A stretch of DNA of 64,000 nt from an uncultured Eubacteriales bacterium (GTDB lineage Bacteria; Bacillota; Clostridia; Oscillospirales; Acutalibacteraceae). A program made the position numbers and the translations under genes. Below, in pieces: positions 16,652-23,294 of this stretch (position 1 is its first letter; each line of letters begins with the position of its first letter). The stretch is taken from NCBI GenBank assembly GCA_934667845.1, contig CAKUMQ010000008.1, positions 1-64,000 on the forward strand, read 5' to 3'. The notes beneath the pieces are model-generated. The model was not told the DNA's origin. It ran no database searches and saw nothing but the letters and a program-made list of their open reading frames with translations.

Positions 16652-16698
16652 CACCCCATTTGTTAGACATTATACCACATCGTCTAACAAATGGGGTG
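16652..16698. repeat. Perfect 17-bp inverted repeat at the IS right end, flanking a -10
   Basis: CACCCCATTTGTTAGAC (16652-16668) and its exact complement (16682-16698) are separated by 13 bases. On the minus strand the spacer contains TGGTATAAT, an extended -10, just upstream of orfA. The outer arm is part of the IS terminal repeat and the inner arm is an extra copy. Confidence 0.85.
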
Positions 16699-16736
16699 CG
16701 GTTCAGTATACAGCCTGCGGGGCGTTTATCGTTCGG

Positions 16737-17519
16737 TTATTCCTCTTCGGCGGTGTCGGTCACGTCCAGAAAACGGTGGCGGCAGACCCGCTCGCCTGGC
16801 GGCGGCGGGGTGCGCCAGTCGCCGTAAAGCGCCGTCAGATAGCCGTCGGGGTCAGACGGCACCGGCAGCGTCATCCCCTCAAAGGGCAGCATGACCGGCT
16901 CGCCGTAAAAGGCGGCGGGCATGGTCTCGCGCCGCCCCCAAAGGCTGTAGAGGTTGGCGATCCGCGCGGTCTCGTCCGCATTATAGCGGGTGATCTGCGC
17001 CTTGGCTTTTTCCTGCACCAAGCGGCGCAGCCGTCCGCGGCACAGCGTCAGAAACACCGCACCCGCCGCGCGGGCAAGCGGACCGCGGTTGTGCGGCGGG
17101 CGTCCGAGCACACATTGGTGATACACCTTTGCCCAGCGCCACTGCCTTGCCTCTGCCCGCGGGTCGTCGGGGGTGTTGTCCAGCGCAAACACGTCGATGG
17201 TCGGCCATTCGGTCAGCGGCAGCCCGTCCTTCACCGCCCGCAGATGCCCGGTCGGCGCGTCGGGGACGAGGTGCCGCTCCGTCGGCTCATATACGCAGCC
17301 GGGGATCGCGGCAAGCGCCGCCTCGGCGGCGGCAAGTTCCCTCCGCCGCAGGGCGATGTCCATGTCGTCGTCCCACGGGATAAACCCCTGGTGGCGCATG
17401 GCGCCGAGCACGCTGCCCGCCGCCAGATAATAGGGGACGCCAGCGGCGGTCAATGCCTGATCCGCTTTTTCCATCAGCGCGGCGGTCTCCTGCTGAAGCT
17501 GTCTGAGTCGCTCATCCAT
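16737..17519 (-). CDS. LicD family protein
   Basis: The product has 260 residues and is cytoplasmic. The family signature is present: YYLAAGSVLGAMRHQGFIPWDDDMDIAL (~30-57), a nucleotidyltransferase-type metal site with the acidic cluster WDDDMD, and IDVFALD further on. LicD proteins add phosphocholine or related phospho-substituents to surface glycans. The ATG at 17519 was chosen over a longer frame because GGGAG lies ~10 bases upstream and the family starts near here. It stands alone between the IS element and the divergent birA gene; its substrate cannot be read from context. Confidence 0.85.
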   Translation of the reverse strand: MDERLRQLQQETAALMEKADQALTAAGVPYYLAAGSVLGAMRHQGFIPWDDDMDIALRRRELAAAEAALAAIPGCVYEPTERHLVPDAPTGHLRAVKDGLPLTEWPTIDVFALDNTPDDPRAEARQWRWAKVYHQCVLGRPPHNRGPLARAAGAVFLTLCRGRLRRLVQEKAKAQITRYNADETARIANLYSLWGRRETMPAAFYGEPVMLPFEGMTLPVPSDPDGYLTALYGDWRTPPPPGERVCRHRFLDVTDTAEEE

Positions 17520-17626
17520 GCGCGTGAATCTCCCTTCCTGTTGCGCCGTACAGTATACCACATCCGCGGGCGGGATGCAAATTTTCTTTTTGCGGGGCCA
17601 AATTGTAATCTTTTTCGGAAATCGGG

Positions 17627-17655
17627 TTGACAATCTGACGAAATCGCGCTACACT
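17627..17655 (+). promoter_or_regulatory. Promoter of birA-bioY
   Basis: TTGACA (17627-17632), a 17-base spacer and TACACT (17650-17655), ~58 bases before the birA ATG. No BirA-type operator with long symmetrical arms was seen over it. Confidence 0.8.
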
Positions 17656-17713
17656 GTAACACGGAAAGCCTGCCGGTCGGGTCCGGCGGCTGTTTGGGGA
17701 AAGGAAGACTGCC

Positions 17714-18682
17714 ATGACGACAAAGGACAGGATCCTGGCGCGGCTGATCGCCGCCGAGGGGACGTTTGTATCCGGCGAGGGACTTGCCAAGGAGTTCGGC
17801 GTGTCGCGCAACAGCGTCTGCAAGAATGTGCAGAAGCTGCGCGAGGAGGGCTGCAGCATCGAGGCGGTCTCCAACCGGGGCTACCGGCTGGTCGCGCTGA
17901 CGGATCAGCTCCGCGAGGCGGAGATCCGCGGGGCGCTGCGCACGTCGGTGCTGGGGCGGGATCTGGTGCTGTGCACCGAGGTGCCCTCCACGAATCAGCT
18001 GGCGCGGTCGCTGGCGGAGCAGGGCGCTCCGGCGGGCACGGTCGTCGCCGCCGACATGCAGACGGCGGGGCGCGGACGGCGCGGACGTCCGTTTGATTCG
18101 CCGTCCGGCGCGGGACTGTATATGAGCATCATTCTGCGGCCGGAAAACTGGCGCGGCGATATCGGACTGATCACCTCCTGCACTGCCGTTGCGGTGGCGC
18201 ATGCCATTGAGCGGCTGTATCCCGTTCATGTGGGGATCAAATGGGTCAACGATCTGTATATCGACAACCATAAGGTGTGCGGGATCCTCACCGAGGCGGA
18301 TACGGCGCTGGAGACCGGCGAGGTGCGCAGCGTGATCCTCGGCATCGGCATCAATACGGCGCGCCGGTCGTTCCCGCCCGAGCTTCGCTCTGTGGCGACG
18401 TCGCTTGAGGAGGCATCGGGGCTGCGGATATCCCGCGGACAGCTGATGGCGGAGGTGTTAAACGAGCTGGAGTCGGCGCTGCTGCTGATGGAGACCGGCG
18501 CGTTTTTAGAGGAGAGCCGCCGCCGCTCGGTGCTGCTCGGCCGCGTGGTCACGGTGCAGGAAAACGGGGAGGAATACGCGGCGCTCGCGCTGTATATCGA
18601 CAAAAAAGGACATCTGACCGTGCGGCTTGCGGACGGTCAGTATCACACGCTGCATTCCGGGGAGGTCAGTGTACACCTATGA
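17714..18682 (+). CDS. birA: Biotin-protein ligase / biotin operon repressor
   Basis: Attaches biotin to carboxylase carrier domains via biotinyl-5'-AMP and may repress biotin genes. The product has 322 residues, the length of the bifunctional type. Residues 1-60 form a winged helix (ILARLIAAEGTFVSGEGLAKEFGVSRNSVCKNVQKLREEGCSIEAV). The ligase core has STNQLA, the biotinyl-AMP loop GRGRRGR (~118-124) and KWVNDLYIDNHKVCGIL (~176). The C-terminal SH3-like domain is present. The stop overlaps the bioY start (ATGA), so uptake and ligation of biotin are co-expressed. Confidence 0.95.
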   Translation: MTTKDRILARLIAAEGTFVSGEGLAKEFGVSRNSVCKNVQKLREEGCSIEAVSNRGYRLVALTDQLREAEIRGALRTSVLGRDLVLCTEVPSTNQLARSLAEQGAPAGTVVAADMQTAGRGRRGRPFDSPSGAGLYMSIILRPENWRGDIGLITSCTAVAVAHAIERLYPVHVGIKWVNDLYIDNHKVCGILTEADTALETGEVRSVILGIGINTARRSFPPELRSVATSLEEASGLRISRGQLMAEVLNELESALLLMETGAFLEESRRRSVLLGRVVTVQENGEEYAALALYIDKKGHLTVRLADGQYHTLHSGEVSVHL

Positions 18683-19224
18683 ATCGTTTTGCTTTGCTCC
18701 GCCTGACGGAGATCGCCCTCTTGACGGCGCTGCTTTGCCTTTGCGCCCCCTACAGCTTTCCGGTCGGACCGATCCCGGTCACGCTGGCCACCTTTGCCGT
18801 CTATCTGATCGGGACGCTGCTGCCGCCGGTCTTTGCGGTGCAGTCGGTCGGCGTATACCTGCTGCTCGGCCTGTGCGGCGTGCCGGTGTTTTCCGGCTTC
18901 CGCAGCGGCGCGGGCGTGCTGCTCGGCGCGACGGGCGGCTATCTGATCGCGTATCTGCCTGCGGCGTTTCTGACGGCGTTTCTGCTGCGCCGCCCGCATC
19001 CGAAGCTGTGGCAGTATCCGGCTGCCATGCTGGCGTCTACGGCGGTGATCTATGCGATCGGCACGGCGTGGTATATTTTGGCTACAGGTACGGCGTTTTT
19101 GCCCGCCTGTCTCGCCTGTGTCGTGCCGTTTCTGCCGGGGGATGCGCTCAAGATTGCGGCGGTCACGGCGATAGCGCCGACGCTTCGCCGCTATCTCGGG
19201 CGGGCGATCCCCTCCGTGCGCTGA
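18679..19224 (+). CDS. bioY: Biotin transporter substrate-binding subunit BioY
   Basis: S component of an ECF-type biotin importer, 181 residues and six membrane helices. The family features are present: an N-terminal VGPIPVTLATFAVYLIGTLLP, the repeat PVFSGFRSGAGVLLGATGGYLIAYLPAAFL, and PFLPGDALKIAAVTAIAPTLRR at the end. No EcfA/EcfT genes are adjacent, so it uses a shared energising module or works alone. It is translationally coupled to birA. The organism probably depends on external biotin. Confidence 0.94.
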   Translation: MNRFALLRLTEIALLTALLCLCAPYSFPVGPIPVTLATFAVYLIGTLLPPVFAVQSVGVYLLLGLCGVPVFSGFRSGAGVLLGATGGYLIAYLPAAFLTAFLLRRPHPKLWQYPAAMLASTAVIYAIGTAWYILATGTAFLPACLACVVPFLPGDALKIAAVTAIAPTLRRYLGRAIPSVR

Positions 19225-19612
19225 CCGCCCGGCGCGTATATACCCGGGCAAAAAAAGGCTCTTTCTGTTTTTTGGCGGCACTCCGCTTGTCAGATACTGT
19301 CTGGCGGGCGGGGTGCTGTGTGTCTGTACGGGAAACCGCATTCACGCGCGCTTTTGGCGGGGCGGAAACAGGAAAATAAGATCGGACAGGTGTCGGCGAC
19401 CGGGCGGCATGTGTAAACAGATCACAGATTTTCGGGCTGCGGCTATTGAAAAAAACAGGCCGATGCGATATAATAAAGCCATATGGCATTTTGTCCGGGG
19501 TCAAAAAACGGCGGATGTCCGCAGGGGCGCAAAAGCGGAGAACGAAACTGCCGGGATACCGGACGCGAAAGCCACTTGAAGATCAGGGAAAACCGAAGGA
19601 GAATGAGTATAT
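19225..19612. other. Intergenic region bioY-ychF (388 bp)
   Basis: No gene supported. It contains a GCCCGG/CCGGGC hairpin (19227-19249) followed by A residues, and the ychF promoter at 19446-19474. The ~140-base leader between that promoter and ychF shows no structure I can name. Confidence 0.5.
19446..19474 (+). promoter_or_regulatory. Promoter of ychF
   Basis: TTGAAA (19446-19451), a 17-base spacer and consensus TATAAT (19469-19474), ~138 bases upstream of the ychF ATG. Confidence 0.75.
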
Positions 19613-20722
19613 ATGAAACTCGGTATCGTCGGACTGCCGAACGTCGGCAAGTCCACGCTGTTCAATGCGATCACCAACGCGGGCGCACAGAGCGCCAACT
19701 ATCCGTTCTGCACCATTGATCCCAATGTCGGTGTGGTGGCTGTGCCGGATGCGCGGTTGGACGAGCTGCAAAAAATGTATACCGTGGGGAATAAAGTGCC
19801 CCCGATCGTACCGGCAGTTATCGAATTTGTGGACATTGCGGGACTGGTCAAGGGCGCGAGCCAGGGCGAGGGACTGGGCAACAAATTTTTGGCAAACATC
19901 CGCGAGGTCGATGCGATCGTGCATGTGGTGCGGTGCTTTGTCAACGATGATATCATTCATGTCGAGGGCAGCATTGACCCGAAACGGGACATTGAGACGA
20001 TCGACACCGAGCTGATTCTGGCGGATCTGGACATGGTCGACCGGCGGATCGACCGCACGGCAAAGGCGATGAAGGGCGACCGCAGTCTGGCGGGCGAGAT
20101 GGCGTTTCTGGAGCGGGTGAAGGCGGCGCTGGAGTCCGGCAAGGCGGCGCGCACGGTATCCTGCGACGAGGAGGAAGCCACGATCCTTGCGGGGCTGACG
20201 CTGCTGACGGCGAAGCCGATCATTTACGCCGCCAACCTGAGCGAGGCGGATTTTGCCGACGGCGAGCCCGCCGACAACCCCTATTATCAGCAGGTCGTGC
20301 AGGTTGCCGAGGCGGAGGGGTCGGAGGTTCTGCCGATCTGTGCGCAGATGGAAGCGGATATTGCGGATATGGATGCCGAGGAAAAGCTGATGTTTTTGTC
20401 GGAGCTGGGGCTGTCCCACTCGGGACTCGACCGGCTGATTCAGAAGAGCTATCATCTGCTCGGGCTGATCTCGTTTTTGACGGCGGGCGAAAAAGAAGTG
20501 CGCGCCTGGACGATCCGCCGCGGGCTGCGCGCGCCGCAGGCGGCAGGAAAGATCCATTCCGATTTTGAACGCGGCTTTATCCGTGCGCAGGTCATTGCCT
20601 ATGACGATCTGAAGGCCTGCGGCTCGCTTGCCGCCGCCCGCACAAAGGGACTTGTCCGCACCGAGGGCAAGGATTATATCATGGCGGACGGCGATGTTGT
20701 CGAATTCCTCTTCAACGTCTGA
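19613..20722 (+). CDS. ychF: Redox-regulated ATPase YchF (Obg family)
   Basis: Ribosome-associated P-loop NTPase that hydrolyses ATP. The product has 369 residues, normal length. G1 is GLPNVGKST (6-14), G3 is DIAGLVKGASQGEGLGNKFL, and the G4 position reads NLSE rather than NKxD, the change linked to ATP specificity in this family. The C-terminal TGS domain is present (EKEVRAWTIRRGLRAPQAAGKIHSDFERGFIRAQVI). AAGGAG lies ~10 bases before the ATG. It is monocistronic. Confidence 0.96.
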   Translation: MKLGIVGLPNVGKSTLFNAITNAGAQSANYPFCTIDPNVGVVAVPDARLDELQKMYTVGNKVPPIVPAVIEFVDIAGLVKGASQGEGLGNKFLANIREVDAIVHVVRCFVNDDIIHVEGSIDPKRDIETIDTELILADLDMVDRRIDRTAKAMKGDRSLAGEMAFLERVKAALESGKAARTVSCDEEEATILAGLTLLTAKPIIYAANLSEADFADGEPADNPYYQQVVQVAEAEGSEVLPICAQMEADIADMDAEEKLMFLSELGLSHSGLDRLIQKSYHLLGLISFLTAGEKEVRAWTIRRGLRAPQAAGKIHSDFERGFIRAQVIAYDDLKACGSLAAARTKGLVRTEGKDYIMADGDVVEFLFNV

Positions 20723-20726
20723 CTTA

Positions 20727-20749
20727 CTTTTCTTTTTGGAAAAGAAAAG
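20727..20749 (+). terminator. Hairpin after ychF
   Basis: Perfect ten-base stem CTTTTCTTTT / AAAAGAAAAG with a TGG loop, four bases after the ychF stop. It is AT-only and lacks a T tract after it, so termination may be weak. Confidence 0.5.
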
Positions 20750-20802
20750 GAGGCAAAAGAAACTTTGCTTGTCTCAACTTACCGCTCTCGGCTCCCCTGT
20801 GC

Positions 20803-20998
20803 AGCCCGACAGGCGTGATCTCCACGCGCGTGGGAAAAGGCAACGCATACTCATTTTTCCTGCCTATTTTTGCGGAAGCGGATTTTTCGTCAGGCGCGGC
20901 AAACGACGAGCGAATACTGTCGTATTCGCGAGGAGTTTAACAAAGCATGGCGGGAAAGCCGCCCGCAAAAACCGCGTGGAGATCGCGCCGGTCGGGCT
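20803..20998. repeat. 196-bp element with 26-bp imperfect terminal inverted repeats
   Basis: The arm at 20803-20828 (AGCCCGACAGGCGTGATCTC...) and the arm at 20973-20998 are reverse complements at 24 of 26 positions. The interior holds a further hairpin GCGAATAC-TGTC-GTATTCGC and no gene. It may be a MITE-like repeat or a long structured RNA. Confidence 0.65.
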
Positions 20999-21212
20999 AG
21001 GGGGAGCTGTCACGGCTTTTTGCCGTGACTGAGGGGTTGACGGCAGGGGCAAAAACGCTTGCGCAACCCCGTTTGGCGGCACCGGACAACCCCTCCGAGC
21101 GGCATACGCCGCCAACCTCCCCTTACACAGGGGAGGCATGGGGTGTGTGACTTTTCAGCCGTGCGCCTGCGGGGCTAGGGGGGGAAAACTGCCAAACTGA
21201 CTGAGGGGCAGA
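20999..21212. repeat. Cluster of dispersed-type palindromic repeat motifs
   Basis: Two related blocks read CTAGGGGGAGCTGTCACGGC...GACTGAGGGG (~20998-21037) and CTAGGGGGGGAAAACTG...GACTGAGGGG (~21175-21209). Between them is AACCCCTCCG...ACCTCCCCTTACACAGGGGAGG (~21088-21136), with hairpins GTCACGGC/GCCGTGAC and CCTCCCC/GGGGAGG. Such motifs recur between genes in gut Firmicutes; copy number here cannot be tested within the window. Confidence 0.5.
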
Positions 21213-21257
21213 CCGAATCACCCCGGGGGGAAGGAAAGCAGCGACGGCGTCATATAC

Positions 21258-21289
21258 AGGCGGCGCGATCATGTGTGGTCGCGCCGCCT
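21258..21289. terminator. GC-rich hairpin, possible terminator
   Basis: Perfect 11-base stem AGGCGGCGCGA / TCGCGCCGCCT with a ten-base loop. Only TTT follows on the plus strand, so its role is uncertain. Confidence 0.35.
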
Positions 21290-21348
21290 TTCCGCTATCC
21301 TGCGGGGAAGCCGCAAAAACGGGGGCGGACAGCGGCATTTTTTGGCAT

Positions 21349-21390
21349 AAAAACCAAACAAGCCTCCGATCATCGGAGGCTTGTTTGGTT
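21349..21390 (-). terminator. Terminator of the recD2-comF-mreB-like operon
   Basis: Nineteen-base perfect arms (AACCAAACAAGCCTCCGAT, 21352-21370, and its complement, 21372-21390) around one central base, with TTTTT following on the minus strand. It lies 134 bases past the mreB-like stop. Confidence 0.8.
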
Positions 21391-21523
21391 AGAGGGGTGT
21401 TTGAGGAGGGTAATATGCTTCCGGCTTCACGCATTCACCGGAGCACAGCTATACTATAGCAGAAGATTGTGCGCAAATTGTGAATAATTTGTGAATCTTT
21501 AAGATTTCTTTAAGAAAACCGCC

Positions 21524-22561
21524 TCACACCACGTTATCGGACAGGTGATAGGAGAAACGGCTGACATCGCCGCTTCCCGCGGCAAGGCGGGAGGAGGCAG
21601 CCACAGCGCTGGCGGCGCCGATCGCTACGGTCTCCTGCGGATGCTCTGCCAGACGGCAGACCGTGCGCGTCTGCGCCGAGACCCAGTCGGCAAAGCCGTA
21701 GAGCAGTGCGCCGCCGCCTGCCAGAATGACCTGATCATCCAGCACGTCCGCCAAAAGCTCGGGCGGTGTGACCTCCATTGCATGCTGCACGGCATTAAAG
21801 ATTTCGGCCAGCGGCTCCTGCATGGCGATGCAGAGCTCAGAGGAGTGCACGACCTGTGTGCGCGGCAGCCCGGTGACGGCATCCCGTCCGCGCAGGGAAT
21901 ATTCCGGGTCGCCCGGGCGGGGCGTGACGCCGCCCGCCGCAATTTTCGCCCGTTCCGCCGTCTCTTGCCCGATGATGAGGTGGTGCTCGTCCCGCATGTA
22001 GCGCACGATCGCCTCGTCAAGCTGAAAGCTGCCGACGCGGCGGGAGAGTGAGGTAACCACGCCGCCGAGTGCCAGCACCGCCACATCGACCGATCCGGCG
22101 CCGAAATGGACGCCGATGCTGCCGTGGGCAGCCGATACATCGGCGCCGAAGCCGATGACGGCAGCCACCGCCTTTTCGATCAGCGATACCTGCCGCGCGC
22201 CCGCCATGCAGACCGCCTCCAGCACAGACCGCCGCTCGACCTCGGTCATTTCCGACGGCACGCTGACCGTCACCCGCGGCTTGATCAGCTTATAGCGGCA
22301 GACCTTGTGCAGCGCATAGCGCAGCAGTTGCTCCGCATGGGCATAATCCGCGATCACGCCGTGGGACAGCGGGCGGATCGCGCGGATGGATTCCGGCGTG
22401 CGGCCGAGCATGGCGCGTGCCTCCTGCCCGTAGGCGATCGGGCGGTCGGTCGCCGTCTCCACCGCCATTACCGCCGGCTCGTGAAACAGCACGCCCTTTT
22501 TCGGTGCGGCGATCACCAGACTGTCCGTGCCGAGATCAAGTCCCAGATCCATTCCCGCCAT
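21524..22561 (-). CDS. mreB: MreB/Mbl-like actin homologue
   Basis: Bacterial actin-family protein that directs cell-wall growth under the membrane. The product has 345 residues, usual length. The phosphate-1 motif is LGLDLGTDSLVIA near the N-terminus; HFGAGSVDVAVLALGG is the phosphate-2 region and ILAGGGALLYGFADWV the adenosine motif. The sequence is divergent from canonical MreB, for example GTDS in place of GTAN, so it could be a paralogue. AAAGGAGG lies 7 bases before the ATG. The start overlaps the comF 3' end by 26 bases. Confidence 0.85.
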   Translation of the reverse strand: MAGMDLGLDLGTDSLVIAAPKKGVLFHEPAVMAVETATDRPIAYGQEARAMLGRTPESIRAIRPLSHGVIADYAHAEQLLRYALHKVCRYKLIKPRVTVSVPSEMTEVERRSVLEAVCMAGARQVSLIEKAVAAVIGFGADVSAAHGSIGVHFGAGSVDVAVLALGGVVTSLSRRVGSFQLDEAIVRYMRDEHHLIIGQETAERAKIAAGGVTPRPGDPEYSLRGRDAVTGLPRTQVVHSSELCIAMQEPLAEIFNAVQHAMEVTPPELLADVLDDQVILAGGGALLYGFADWVSAQTRTVCRLAEHPQETVAIGAASAVAASSRLAAGSGDVSRFSYHLSDNVV

Positions 22562-23294
22562 GGGGTTCCCTCCTTTTTCCCTGCGCCGCGGATTCCCGGC
22601 AGGTCGCCGCCGCAGTCGCAGCCAGCACCTGTACGGCGCCGTATATCTTCAGCATTTTCGCGCATTCCTCCAGTGTCGAGCCGGTCGTGACGACATCATC
22701 CACCAGAAGAAAGCGCCGCCGGTCGGGCGAAAAGCCGTCCCCGCAGTCGAACACGCCCAGCAGATTGCCGCTGCGCTCACCGGCGCAAAGCTCCTTTTGC
22801 GGGCGGGTCTCATACAGCTTGACCAGTCCGTCCGTGACCGGAATCAAAAGCTGTACCGACAGCTCCTGTGCCAGCCACAGCGCGGGGTTGTAGCCGCGCG
22901 CCTTCAGTGCGCCGCGGCTCAGCGGTACCGGAACGATGCCGTCAAAATGCACACCGCCGTATTCCCGCCGGATGTCCGCGGCGAGCCGTTTGGCAAAGAA
23001 GCGGGCAGTCTCCGGTTTGCCCTTCCGCTTCAGCCGCAGGATCCCGCCCCGCACGGCACCGTGGTAGCGGTAGGCGCTGACACAGCGATCATACAGCCGC
23101 TGCCGCCTTTTGCAGGTGCAGTCGGCAGCTCCCCGCCCGCAAAACGGGCAGGTCGGCGGCGTAATCCGTTCGCGTGCCGCCTCCTCGCGGCAGGCGGGGC
23201 AAAGCTCGTCTCCCGCCGGGATGACGGCGCCGCAGAAGACGCACCGCTCCGGAAAGAATATCGCCAAAAGACGATCCCGAAACCGCTGTTTCAC
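22536..23294 (-). CDS. ComF family phosphoribosyltransferase-like protein
   Basis: A homologue of ComFC, which is needed for DNA uptake in naturally competent bacteria; the biochemical role is not settled. The product has 252 residues. It has an N-terminal zinc finger with CVFCG, CPAC, CPFCG and CTC pairs (~18-62), and the PRPP-binding loop FLLVDDVVTTGSTLEECAKML near the end. I chose the GTG at 23294, which overlaps the recD2 stop (GTGA); an ATG at 23330 would extend it by 12 residues into recD2. Translational coupling on both sides marks a three-gene operon. Confidence 0.9.
   Translation of the reverse strand: MKQRFRDRLLAIFFPERCVFCGAVIPAGDELCPACREEAARERITPPTCPFCGRGAADCTCKRRQRLYDRCVSAYRYHGAVRGGILRLKRKGKPETARFFAKRLAADIRREYGGVHFDGIVPVPLSRGALKARGYNPALWLAQELSVQLLIPVTDGLVKLYETRPQKELCAGERSGNLLGVFDCGDGFSPDRRRFLLVDDVVTTGSTLEECAKMLKIYGAVQVLAATAAATCRESAAQGKRREPHGGNGSGT

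Larger units (their letters stand above)
15896..16705 (-). mobile_element. Internally deleted IS3-family element (IS150 group)
   Basis: An 810-bp element bounded by related 24-base ends: TGAAGTGACCCC... on the left (15896-15919) and TGAACCGCACCCC... on the right (16705-16682, minus strand), both finishing GTTAGAC. It holds orfA and only the C-terminal third of orfB, so about 500 bp of transposase sequence is missing. A clear target-site duplication was not found. Confidence 0.8.
20723..21523. other. Gene-free repeat-rich intergenic region (801 bp)
   Basis: No supported gene. It holds, in order, a ychF 3' hairpin, a 196-bp inverted-repeat element, a cluster of palindromic motifs of the kind dispersed in gut Firmicutes genomes, a GC-rich hairpin, and the terminator of the mreB-like operon. 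The last ~130 bp are AT-rich and show no feature I can name. Confidence 0.6.

Noticed and set aside
15890..16710. Target-site duplication flanking the IS
   Set aside because: GTAT occurs near both ends but does not abut both terminal repeats, so it is not convincing.
19227..19256. Terminator for bioY
   Set aside because: The hairpin GCCCGG/CCGGGC is followed by A residues, not Ts, on the plus strand.
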